Assembly (NCBI GenBank): GCA_002224055.1
Contig: AZLU01000015.1
Span: forward strand, 310,333 to 374,332
Direction of reading: 5' to 3'
DNA: 64,000 bases
Source: Pezizomycotina sp. ARF18
Lineage: Eukaryota > Ascomycota
Position 1 is the stretch's first letter. The number at the start of each line of letters is the position of its first letter. Below the pieces are notes generated by a model. It was not told where the DNA came from, made no database searches, and was given only the letters and a program-made list of their open reading frames with translations. The position numbers and the translations under genes are program-made. This document shows, in pieces, positions 23,383 to 34,265 of this stretch.

Positions 23383-24564
23383 TTATACGTTTGTCCACTG
23401 CCTCGGTGGTTGCTGATGAGGACCGGGACTGGGAGTGCCGCGGTGCGGGTTCGTATATGGCGGTTGGTGTTGGAAGTAACCGCCATCCTGCGGTTGCTGC
23501 TGCTGGTATCCGCCATTGTTATTGTAAGCGGGCTGCGCGTAGCCGTTATTTGATACCGGCGTGTGCCGACCTTGCTGGGGGTACTGATTTCCACCGTCGT
23601 ATTGACCCGGTAAACCCCCGTATCCTGATAGCCTTGGTAGCCCGGAGAATACGCTCGCGGGGGTGGTGCCTGGTTATTCTTGTAGTTGTTGTTTTTGTTG
23701 TTGTTATAGCTATCATTCCTCCAATTCGATTGTTGATGCTGCTGATTGGCCGGATAACCGTTCTGGTTATATTGCGGGGCAGGACTGTGTCGGCCATATC
23801 CGTCGTCATATTGTCCGTAACCTTGTTGCGGAGCCTGGTAAGGCGATGTAGGACGTCCGTAACCATTGCCAATCCTCGGTGCTTGCGGTGCCGGCGAATT
23901 GTTGTTGCCCTCCCTCAGTTTAGCGTTGTTCACGTTCGTCAATTCCACGGATTCTTGAGCGTTCGGGTTTTCCACTTTCTCAACCTTGGACCCTTCCCAC
24001 GATGGCATTGTCGGTAGGTCGTCAGGATTTGCCGCCCGTCCCTCAGAATCGAAATAGGCATACTTCGGTGTGTCATCCTCCTTCGGCGCCGTGTTGACCC
24101 GCTGAAAACCGGGACCACCGGGAGGTGGCATCGGCCCTGCTCTTCACCGCCCACCCACTGATTAAGCGGGGGTTGTTTACCTGACGATTCTTATATCTTC
24201 GGCCACCGCAGCAGCAGCATCGGTAACCGCACTTTAAAAAAAATGTTAGTCGAATTTCGAATCTCTTAGGAGTCATTCCTTCTTACCATGCAACACCGAA
24301 TGAAGCACCATATTAACGAAATGGCGATTAACCCGCCGACAATACATCCGACAATGACCGGCCATTTGCAGTAATTTTTTGCCATACATCTGGTTGAAGA
24401 GGGAAGAAAAAGTATCTTTGTCAGCGACAATATCTTTTACTAATATTTCTAAAAATAGCTCAAATGTCTAAGCTTCCCAAAACGTACTTATCCCACGAAC
24501 TAAATGTCGACAGCGTGTTCTCGCCCTTCTGTATAAGACTATCTCTGATCACGAGGTTCGGCAT
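23383..24564 (-). CDS. fibroin-3-related fungal membrane protein
   Basis: Exon 1 begins with ATG at 24562-24564 and encodes MPNLVIRDSLIQKGENTL and TFSSWDK. The next exons give AKNYCKWPVIVGCIVGGLIA with ISLIWCFIRCCM (one membrane helix followed by cysteines), then CGYRCCCCGGRRYKNRQ. The long last exon starts PPPGGPGFQRVNTAPKEDDT and KYAYFDSEGRAANPDDLPTM, then becomes a Pro/Gln/Asn/Tyr/Gly-rich tail ending in RQWTNV and TAA at 23383-23385. SSWDxCMAxxYCKWPVI followed by a helix and a Cys cluster is the pattern of ascomycete proteins annotated as fibroin-3 related, with no established function. Frame breaks occur near 23615 and 23580 (G and C runs). It is probably a surface or endomembrane single-pass protein with a disordered cytosolic tail. 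Confidence 0.7.
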
Positions 24565-27500
24565 TTTTGCGAATATTTAATTTTCGTTTTAACGATTGTC
24601 GATTTGTAGGTATATTGAGTGAACGATTGATTTTCGGGGCACCAGGCCATACAAGGTTGGAATTTCGATGGTGTAACAAGCCGATAAGATGTGGGAATCG
24701 ATACGTAAATAAAGGATTCGAGCAATGGTGCGGGTTTCGATAATGAGGCGTCGCGGGGATGTGTGTGGCAACGACGAATCATTCAAAGTCCCACAAGGCC
24801 GATCTCGACGATAAAAATGAACGAAAGGGAAGCCGTTAAAATAGATACGGCTGTTAATTTGCGATAGTCCTTCAAGCAAAAGAAAGATTGCGTCGGCTCC
24901 CAAAATGCAGTCCGGAGATCATTGGATCGAGTGTTCGTAAGAATTGAGGCACCGAGAAAGGCAGTGTAGTGTACTATTTTCTTTCGTGAGCGGCTGCAGA
25001 AAAAACACAGCACTTCTTGGGTAAAAGAAGGAAAAAGCAGGCCAATAAGCCGACTTAAAGGAATGTGTATATTTTGTTCCGATAATAATCGAAAAAAAGC
25101 CTCATAGAGGTAAACAAATGAATAAGTAAAAAAAAAGTAAAAATGAATGACAAGAATGTATCCGATGTAAGAAAAAAAAGAAGTATAAAGGGAACGAGAG
25201 CTAACAACAGATCATTTTGACAGGAAAAGAATAGAAGTAGAGAGGAAAGGGAATAAGAAAAAAGGGGCGGGAGAATTTTCTATAGGGATAAGAGCGAGGG
25301 AAGGAAGTGGGCGGAGTAACGGAGCAAGGGAAGGTAAACTGTTAGAACTGTTAAAGCTGCCAATGTGCCAATCAGAGAGAGACCCAGCAATATGTAACAG
25401 TACCTAAAACACACGCAAACTACATTGAAGTATTATCACCCAGAATTGGGACACTGACTTGACACTTTTCTGTGGAAAGCATGAAAAGTTAACGCTTTTA
25501 GACTTGGACAGAATCCGTCCAATAAACCAGCACTAACCCGACTTGGTAAGACGAAGGAAGAGAGACAATCGAGTGGCGTTCACTAGCCTTAGCTGTGGCT
25601 TGCTCTGAAACTTCACTATTCGGAGCAACGTGGTTAACGGCCTGAGGCATCTGGTGACTGACTATCACCAAGTGATCCCTTCCCGCTGTTACTTCTCTGC
25701 CAACATGGTTGACGAGTTGGCCGCGACTCCTTTGTCATCGAGCGAAAGGGTGATTGCCACGATGGTGAAGCTTTTTTTTCCCTCTCCCCATGTTGTCGTG
25801 TTCTGCTTTGTAGTGATGGTCATTTGTTAGAGGCAGCGCCTATAAATATCTCTGAGGTCCCTCAAAACTTCGGACCTTGTATAAGGAAGCAGCTGGGGAA
25901 CTTGTCTTGTTATTTTATATATGGAGATATTCTAGAAGAAGATTATAAAGCAATATACTTCGACCGAGTTCGAAGTTGATCCCTTGGTCTGCTATTTTTA
26001 ACAACTTCGATATATATTATTTTTCTTCTAGTCTTTCTTATTCCTTGATTAAAATTGAATATACATACATAAGTATATCTCGTCTGCTATGAAAGATGAA
26101 GACCGCTTGGGAGAGTCCTGTGTTAAAAAAAAAAAAAAAAAAAAAAAAAGATGAATATTTAGGTAGAGAACAATTACTACTTTGACGTCCACCCTAAATA
26201 TGAACAGGAAGAGATTTAAGCGCCAATTCTGTAAATCTTTTTTCGGCGGTCAGGATCGTGATTCCTGTATTATTAAAATCCCCCCCAAACGAGAACGAGC
26301 TTCACTAAGCATTTCCCTTTTCAACAATAATAGTCAAAAAATAAGTAAAATAAATAGGGAAATTATAAGAATAATAAATATTTTCTACTTCACCTATCTC
26401 GATATTTCTTTCTGATATTTTCGTCAGTTCAATCCCCTTGAGGCTCCCAACTTCCGCGAGCCGCCGATTCTCATACAAAAAGCTGCCTGTCCTCCTTGGT
26501 AAGTGGCCCTTTTAACTAAATCCCACGAGCAGTGAGGATTATCCCTTTACTAAAAACAAGCATGTGCACGGTTATTTTGCCCTGGACGCGCCATGGTTCA
26601 CCTCTATAAATACCCTACCATATGGCTAACTGAAGCTCAAGCAAGACAGGTTCCGGGTCCTTTTTTTTTTTTTTGTGCGCCGCTTCCTTCTTTGCTCTGG
26701 CTAACATTTGTAGCCTTTCAATTCAATTCTTTTCTCAACACAGCACTCAAACATCCCAAGAATTTTCTTTCCCGGTGCATGTTTCAAATACATGGGTTCT
26801 TTTTTGAGGAACGCTCCTGTATTATCGCGCGAGAAGTAAAATTTGGGAAGGGTGAGCATGAGCAGAGAAACGACAGTGCAGCCTGCATGTTGCAGCTGAC
26901 CAGGCGCTTAACGGTGGAAGGGAGGGGGATGTTCCCGAATGCAAGAATGATTTTCCCTTTGAGAGAGAGAGGTTACCTTGAGTTTTTCCCCCACAATTGG
27001 ACAAAGCTGCAATTATCGCCCGGCTTTGCAAGTTTCTTTTGGAGGGCCTCGATGAGTAGGACGACAAAAGGAAAAAAAGGAGAATCTTTTTCAGACTTTT
27101 GAAAATTGTTGCTGACGCACTTTCCGCGGATTAAAAAACAAAAGGGAAACTTGAGAAGAAGAAAACAAGAGTTTATTCACTTACTTACTTGGTATAATGT
27201 CGACTAGACTGAAATCGACAGCTCGATCACAGGACACCATTCTGGAAGAAAGAGAAAAGGGCAAAAATGGGACGGTCCGTCCAATGGCGACATACATATA
27301 TAAAAAAAAAAAAAAAGAAAGAAAGAGGGAAAACCTCCTTGGGCTTTTTGGGGTCAACAAGTGTTAAAGAGGGCTGGAAGGGCTAAAAACAAAAAGCGGC
27401 CGACACGCCGCACGTCAAATTTCTGGTTATAGTAACCAAGTTCAAAGCGCATTGCCAGGGTTCGGGAAGTTAAAGGAAAGATATAGCTCTTTCTCTCCTT

Positions 27501-28739
27501 TTTTTTCCCATGCCTGAGGTCAAAAAGACGAAAAAAATACGAAGAATACACTTACTGTATAGGTCAATTTTCCCTATCGATAATGGAGCAGGCAGTCAGT
27601 AACTCAGTCCTGCGTTCTGTCATATGCTCCCTCTACTAGGGCGGAGACGCTATATACAAAATGGAAGATCGATCTTCTTTTTCGGTTGAAAAAAAAAAAA
27701 AAAAAAAAACGAAAAAGAAAAAGAAAAAAGTGGAGAAAGAAAGAAAAAGAAAAGAAAGGGAGGGTTAGAAAAGAGAAAAAAGCAAATGCCGGACGAGGTT
27801 CCAACTCTTAGAAAGCGATATCACACATCCTTATACCGGTCGAGTTGAAATTGAAGGAAGGAAGTTAAGTTCAGTACGGGCGAACGATCCTTGAGATATT
27901 TAAGCAACTCTTGCATTTGTAGTAAATTTAGTGTTAAGAGGTAAGGTACTTTTTTCCCTTTTTAGCTTGGTACTAAACATCTTTTGCTCTCTTTCTTACT
28001 CCTTATAGTTCTCACTCTAGTGATATATATTTATACCCTAAGGAAATGACGAAAGGGACGCGATGGTAAAGTATCAGCCTTTTGTCTGCGCGATATCAAC
28101 CAAGTTCCCCCAACAGAAGTTTTCCCACCTCAATTCTCCTCAATTGTAAGAGACTATTAATATTCCGGGGACTTGGCTATAGGTGGGATTGGATACTACT
28201 AATATATAAATGATAATATCGTTTCTTTTTCTTCTTTTCTAACTAACACGAGAGGCACTTTACCTCTAGTTACATCCATCAAACCCCCTTCATTAACTTC
28301 TCAGCAAACAGCACACCCTTTCCCACGATAAAATAAATAAAAGTGGATTGACGGTGTGAAATGCCCTTTTGTAACTTTTGAGCGGTTTCTCATCAAAAAG
28401 AAAATATATATATACTTACTGCAAGTAAGTATATATAAAAAAAAGCGAGGGAGGGAAGGGGAAAAAAGAAAAAAAAAAAAAAAAAAAAAAAAAAAGTGAG
28501 AATGGTAGTGGATTGTGGTGGGTGGTGGTGGTTGAGACCCGGCCCGTGACCCTACTGGCTCGTTCCCTTCACCGGCTAGTCCAACTGCTTTCCCCCGTCA
28601 GGCCTCTTAACTGAATTTCTCCTAGGCCCAGAAGGAATCAAGACTTTTAATAGACAATTAAGTATACTTGTAATATATTAAGTAGTAGTAAATAGATGAT
28701 ACTTATATCTGTCCCGATATCTCTATTAATGCCTGGTAG
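24565..28739. other. 4.2-kb intergenic region, no gene supported
   Basis: I find no coding region with family resemblance. The stretch contains two TATAAATA motifs (25841-25848 and 26605-26612), long A runs near 26126, 27301, 27690 and 28470, and a perfect hairpin at 28407-28437. Frames such as 26593-27102 are open but begin in low-complexity sequence and have no recognisable domain. A non-coding transcript or a lineage-specific gene cannot be excluded. Confidence 0.4.
28407..28437. repeat. perfect inverted repeat, 14-base arms, 3-base loop
   Basis: Arms 28407-28420 and 28424-28437 are fully complementary around the loop GCA. The outer part is AT-alternating and the inner part is ACTTACT/AGTAAGT. 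An A-rich stretch follows within a few bases. Confidence 0.85.
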
Positions 28740-29801
28740 TATGTTTTTTTTTTCTTCTCTAATAAGTTTACTTTGCTTTTTTTTTTCTCTCTCTCTCTCG
28801 CTCTCTCTCTTAGCTTTTTGAAGTCTCAGTTCTTTTTTTCCTTTTTTTTCTAGCAGTTTTTAGTGCTCTTTTTTTTTTCGCTATTTTGCCCTTTTTTCCC
28901 TCTCTTTTCTTTTTTCTTTTTCTTTTCCCTTCTCACGTTTGGGTTGCCAATCGTCGGTCCTTTGCCTTTCTTTCCTTTCTTTCTTTTTTTCTGGGTCTAA
29001 ATTTTTTTCCCTCGATTTTTTTTTTTTCTTTTTTTTCTTTTTTTTTTTTTTTTCCTTCTCTCTCTTCTCTCTTCTCTCCCTCGAGGTGGTTTAATGTATT
29101 TTTTCAGTCCCTTTGAAATAGAAATCTCTCCCGACCTCTACAGCGAAGATACCTGCCCTTCCCTTATTTACACCTATATATATATATATATATTTCCTTA
29201 TATTGCTATTATTACTTTACTGTTAATATTTCTATTTCCCAAAGGTGTACATTTATTGCCGTCTGCTGCGTATTCTCCTCGCCGTGGCTTTTCTTTTTTG
29301 ATTATTATTATTGTTACCATTTATTTATTTATTATTTGGGAATCTCTTTCTGCCTCCTCCTTCCTGCTGTCTCATCATCGAATAAGAGTGGTCTCGTTCC
29401 TGAATTTTGTCATCTAACAACTTACTTACCTACTACATATCCTCTCACCTCGCTACGTGGATTTCTCACGTCAATCGAGCGATCATTTCCCAGACGTCGT
29501 CCAACTTTTTCTCCGTTTCTCCCTGCCTTGTTCTCCGAGAAAGCAAACCCTGAACTGTCGCTACTGCTCACAGTCCACCGTCGTCACCGCTTGGAACACA
29601 CGCACGCCCACGCCCACACACACACACTTCCACAGGCACAGGAGACAAAGCACGCCGCACATCCGCGACCCTTTTTTATTTGTTTTATCTTATTTTATTT
29701 CATCAAGGGATACTGTTACTGCTCATTGCTTATAAGCGAGGAAATTCCCACCGGAAAGGACATTCTCCAACTTGTGCTCCTTACACCAAATAATCTTCAC
29801 C
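28740..29801 (+). promoter_or_regulatory. long pyrimidine-rich leader/promoter of ARL8
   Basis: About 1 kb of almost pure T/C sequence (densest at 28740-29090) precedes the ATG at 29802, with a TA repeat near 29175-29192 and a CA-rich block near 29605-29630. Pyrimidine-rich tracts upstream of transcription start are typical of highly expressed filamentous-fungal genes. Open frames through it, such as 29336-29818, are low-complexity. Confidence 0.45.
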
Positions 29802-31276
29802 ATGACGAGCTTCTTTAGACGGATATACGACTGGCTTCTCCGGCTCTTCTGGTATGTGGAATAAAAACAAAAGCTACCTGATGTCATCCCGTCACCTCGG
29901 TTCTCCCTTTTAATCTTTGACGTTTTACCTTTTGGGCCATTTCATTCTCGATATTACCTTTTTGGCTTTCAGATGGCTCGTTCACTTGTAGCAGCATCTG
30001 CGACGTCTGGAGGGCGTTCCTCCAGGGAAGCGCTCGCCAAAGGTTGACAGCGGAATCGCCTTTTCCCTTTCCTTACCCCTTCCTTCCCATACATTCACCT
30101 TCGACGTGCATTTTGAATGCTGGGATATTGCATTTTAGTGGTCTTTCTCTCAATCATAAAGACAACTGCTAAACTGCCTTATCTTTTTATCCAGGGCCAC
30201 CGAGATGGATATCACCATGATCGGTCTCCAGAACGCCGGAAAAACTTCGCTCCTGAGAGTTTTACACGTACGTGTTTTTCAACGTCTCTGCTTCCTTTTT
30301 TTGGCCTGCAATCACCTCCGCTATCATTTTTGGACGTTAAACCCCTTCGAATGAGATCAATGAAAGTTGGAGATCAGAGAAGAGAGAAGCATTACTCCAC
30401 CAAAAGAGCTCAGGGATTTTTTTTCCTGCCCAAACCTTGTTCATCGCACATCGTCATTATAGGTGTTCTGGACCTTTCTTGGGCTAAAACAAACGATGGG
30501 ACGAAATTGAGCTCGTTCGTGTGTTGTTATGTTGCATGGCTATCTTTCGATGAAGACGCTAACCGGTTTTTGTTTCACGATCTATAGGGCGGCGAATTTA
30601 CCTCTGAGTACGTCTACAATACAGCAAATCTTCCCTTCAGACTAAATATCTATCCGATGCATTAACTAACTAGAAAACGTATAGCTCAATTCCTACCGTC
30701 GGCTTAACATGAAGCGGGTACAAAAGGGTCATGTAACATTAAAATGTAATTCTTTCTCAGTCTCGTATTCGTCGCTTTATACATTAATATATCTGCTAAC
30801 CAAATCGAATTTTTAACCGTCTTAAAAGTTGGGATCTCGGTGGCCAACCTCGATTTAGATCGATGTGGGAAAGATATTGCCGTGGCGCGAATGCGATTGT
30901 GTAAGACAAAAATTTTCTTTCCCAATCATCATTTACTTCTTTTAGGCGTCGAATTTCCGAATATCGGACGTATTTTGACATACTGAAACATCTTCACACC
31001 GCAGTTTCGTTGTCGACTCCGCGGACACTGAGGCACTACCGATTGCAAAGGACGAATTGCACTCTCTCCTACAGAAACCCGTGCTCGAAGGCATACCGTT
31101 GCTCGTTTAGGAAACAAATCTGACCTACCCGAAAAGCTTTCTGTCGACGACTTAATCGAGGAACTTAACCTTAAGCTGGTTACACACCGCGAAGTCTCTT
31201 GCTACAGCATAAGCGCAAGGAGGAAACAAATCTCGACGCCGTTCTACAATGGCTCATCAACAAGGCGAAGAAATGA
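29802..31276 (+). CDS. ARL8: ADP-ribosylation factor-like GTPase 8 (ARL8)
   Basis: This is a small GTPase of lysosome/vacuole and vesicle positioning, about 185 residues. Exon 1 encodes [17 protein letters not shown]. The next exon gives [20 protein letters not shown] with P-loop GLQNAGKT. Then GGEFT and [20 protein letters not shown] (switch I), [20 protein letters not shown] (switch II, DLGGQ), [40 protein letters not shown] with NKSD, and [20 protein letters not shown] with the SAK motif, ending in TGA at 31274-31276. The [17 protein letters not shown] start separates ARL8 from ARF1. At least five introns interrupt it. One-base losses occur near 30708 (A run), 31109 (T run) and 31218 (A run), and probably at the donor near 30745. 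Confidence 0.93.
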
Positions 31277-33217
31277 TATCTTTCGACACCGCCTTGGTTT
31301 CTTTAGTCTTTTTTGTGGTTCTATTGTTTCGCCCGCAAACTATTCTTTCTACTCTGTTTTACCGTACTATTATGCGTGTGGTATTTTGTGGTTTTCTTGT
31401 TTTTAAAAAAATTTTTTTTTTTTCAGTTTCATGCTTTTTGTTTGGCTTGGTGCTGTATACCTTGAGCCTGGTCCACCTGGTCTATTTCAATTCGTTAAAT
31501 GTGTCGTGTTTCCCCTTTTTCTTGCGTCCCTTCACGTCCTTGATATGGAGTCTTCGCCACTTAGCTGTTCAGAGCCTTTGCTTAATATATACCCTTTCTT
31601 TCCTTTCCTTTCTATTTTAAAACTTCTTCCTTTTTTTCCCTTTGTTTATCTCTTTATGACTATGCAATTTCCTATTGGACTTTCTTTGGGTCTTTTTTTT
31701 TTTCCTTTCCTCACCTCTCCTCTTTTTCCTCCATTCTGGACCCCGCTTTTCTTGTGTCTCTTTCTATCCGATTTTTTAACGGCTTTCATGATTGTCACTC
31801 AAGTCCCTTGTTCCCCCCCCCCCAGCTTCTATCGCAAACTAACGACCTCGTTTTTTCTTTTCTTTCTCCGCTAACACCTATAGATTATGACCGACGAATT
31901 TTGCTTTTAGCAGATTTCATGATCTAACGTGAATACGGAAGAGAAAAGAATAAAGAAAGAAAAAAAATCATTCTTAGAATGCGAAAACTTTCATGGGAAA
32001 AAAATTATCTCACGATTTCATTTCTACCATACACTCGTTTCTAGGCGAAGCTTTTCCTTTTTTTTCGGGTTTCTTTACTTCCAAGGTTCTTTTCATCTGT
32101 ACCACTTACGTGTTTTATCTCGATTTCTCAATTTGATCTTAAGCGCCATCTGGACCTCTTGCCTTTCATTCTTCTTTTTCTGCTCGCTAGCTTTGTAATT
32201 TATTTTCTTCTTTTTTTCCTTTTGCAAAAAAACATCAAAAGAAATATTGGGCGACCTTTAGACCTTAATACCAATCTCCTTTGATTAACTTTTTTTTTTT
32301 GCTTTGCTCCATGTTCTACTTTTCTACGAATAAGACAAATTTCCCATCTGTTCTCTTCTTTTATCTTTTTTTTATTCATTTACTATTTAAACAGCATCTT
32401 TCTATCTTTTTTTTTCAAGCAATGAAACAAACAAATAATATTCTTTTTTTTTTTTCCCGTGATCATAATTGCAGACTTGCAGCCTTGAAGGCTACTTCAG
32501 CATCATTTTGAGGTTCGGTGGACTCCTATCGTGCTTTTGATCTAAGAACAGTAATTCGTCATTTATTATGGAAATCATTTCCTATGACGAATATGACGAG
32601 CTTTTGACAAGCTCGACAAGACTTTTGACAAGCTTACAAGCTTGACACAGCTCGGATCTCTCCTATCTTGGTTTAGGAGCTTCAAGCTGTAAGCTGTAAG
32701 CTGTGAAGCAGCAAATACCTACGTTCGATAATTGATATTAATCCCAGTAAAAAATATGGTAAAAAGGCATACAATAAATTGTCGTAGTATGATGTGGACT
32801 GCGTCGAGCCACGTGGGATTTGCAGGTTATTTAAGTAGAAAAATCCTTTTCTTACTTTTTCTCACTAAAAATTGAAGAAATTGTTTCGCTTGCGTTTCCT
32901 TGTTAGACCAATAATGACATTGGACCTTAAAAAACAATTTTTGTTCTTTTTAACGTAGTGGAATATATAGTATTGCTATAGTAGATAATGTACGATGACG
33001 GCGGGTTGTTTACTTTACTTACAATTACAGTAAGAAAGTTTTACAGGGTTAGCGAAAAAAAAAAAAAGTAGACCGTTTAACTCCACCAGATCTAGAACGC
33101 GGGCCTGTAGAAGTATGTATAAGATGAATGGTCGACTTGCATGATTAATGTGCAGTATGCATCATTATGTTAATGTATGGATGGTATTGATGTCTACATA
33201 GGAAGCTTTTATTTATA

Positions 33218-33255
<38 letters not shown>

Positions 33256-34265
33256 TGTTAGATTTGTAAAATGTGCATTTTGAGGGCCTATGTAAAATAA
33301 GTAGCGTATACAGAAATCGTGCGATTTTTTTTTGTTTTATGGGTCTACTAGCTGATATCCATATTGTTGGGACGAGTAGACGACGACGATAAAAGACCGT
33401 TTCATGAGGCGTTCGTTTGCTACCAATGAAATGTCTACCGCTCTCGCTCTTAAAAGACGGGAAGAGAAAAAAAAGAGGGAAAGCAAAGGAAAGAATTCAA
33501 TTAGCGCGGAATATATAGCATTGATCCAATATTATTCAATTAGCTTTCCTCCTGCCCGGGGACAGATATATACTATTAAACCCTGAAGATAGGTAATCTT
33601 TCGGACTCAGGATTTTTATTTTATGGCGTCTTTAGCATTAAAAAAGAGTCACGACGGCTGTTCACGGCGAAGGAGGGTCAAATTTGACAAAGAATAAAGT
33701 AGATGTAGATTTCAAAGGTCCTCTTGAATTTTTGTACTAATACAATGATCTGAATTCATGAAGTATTATTATAGTAAATGAGGGGTAGAGTTAAGAGACT
33801 ATCCTTATCATGAATATTTGACAGACGAATCGGAGCGCAAGAAAACAAGTAAACAGATGGATCAATGGGAAACCAACGAGAAGATAAATTTTGTAAGATA
33901 GTAAATAGATTTTTATTTGAAAGATTTTAATGTTCCAGTAATGCTAATTTCAGATATTAAGAAAAAAAGATGAGATCCCCAATCGGCGCCAGCGGATATA
34001 AAAAGTTATATAGTAATACAATATTGGAAGATATATATCAAAACGAAAAAAAAAAAGTAAATACAAGAACGCCAGGACATGATAACGTTAAAAACAAAAT
34101 TGAATAGACGGGAAAGGTCTTAGTCATTACGAGAAAAAGGGAAATTTAGCCACCTTTACTTATGCGCAAAAAGTTGAACGATTTTTAAAAAAGAAACGGA
34201 GGTATAAGAATCCTTGTAACAAAACATGAAAAGAGGAGGAATAATAGGTTTTGCTAGTAACGGCC
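31277..34265. other. 3-kb intergenic region between ARL8 and MED14
   Basis: Both neighbouring genes end here (convergent). The first kilobase is T-rich with Phe/Leu-coding chance frames, and the rest is AT-rich. It contains a C9 run near 31806, short direct repeats at 32601-32704, and long A runs near 33220-33250. No gene is supported. Confidence 0.45.
32601..32704. repeat. short direct repeats: 13-mer x2 and 7-mer x3
   Basis: CTTTTGACAAGCT occurs at 32601-32613 and again at 32622-32634. AAGCTGT occurs three times in exact tandem at 32684-32704. The 3' block is imperfectly complementary to the AAGCTTACAAGCTTG stretch near 32630-32645, so a hairpin is possible. Confidence 0.7.

Noticed and set aside
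26593-27102. 169-codon plus-strand ORF after a TATAAATA motif
   Set aside because: Contains a homopolymer Phe run and no domain. Position after a TATA-like motif is suggestive but not enough; noted in findings instead.
29336-29818. 160-codon plus-strand ORF overlapping the ARL8 start
   Set aside because: It lies in the CT-rich leader and overlaps the ARL8 first exon in another frame. Composition is Ser/Leu/Phe/His from simple sequence.
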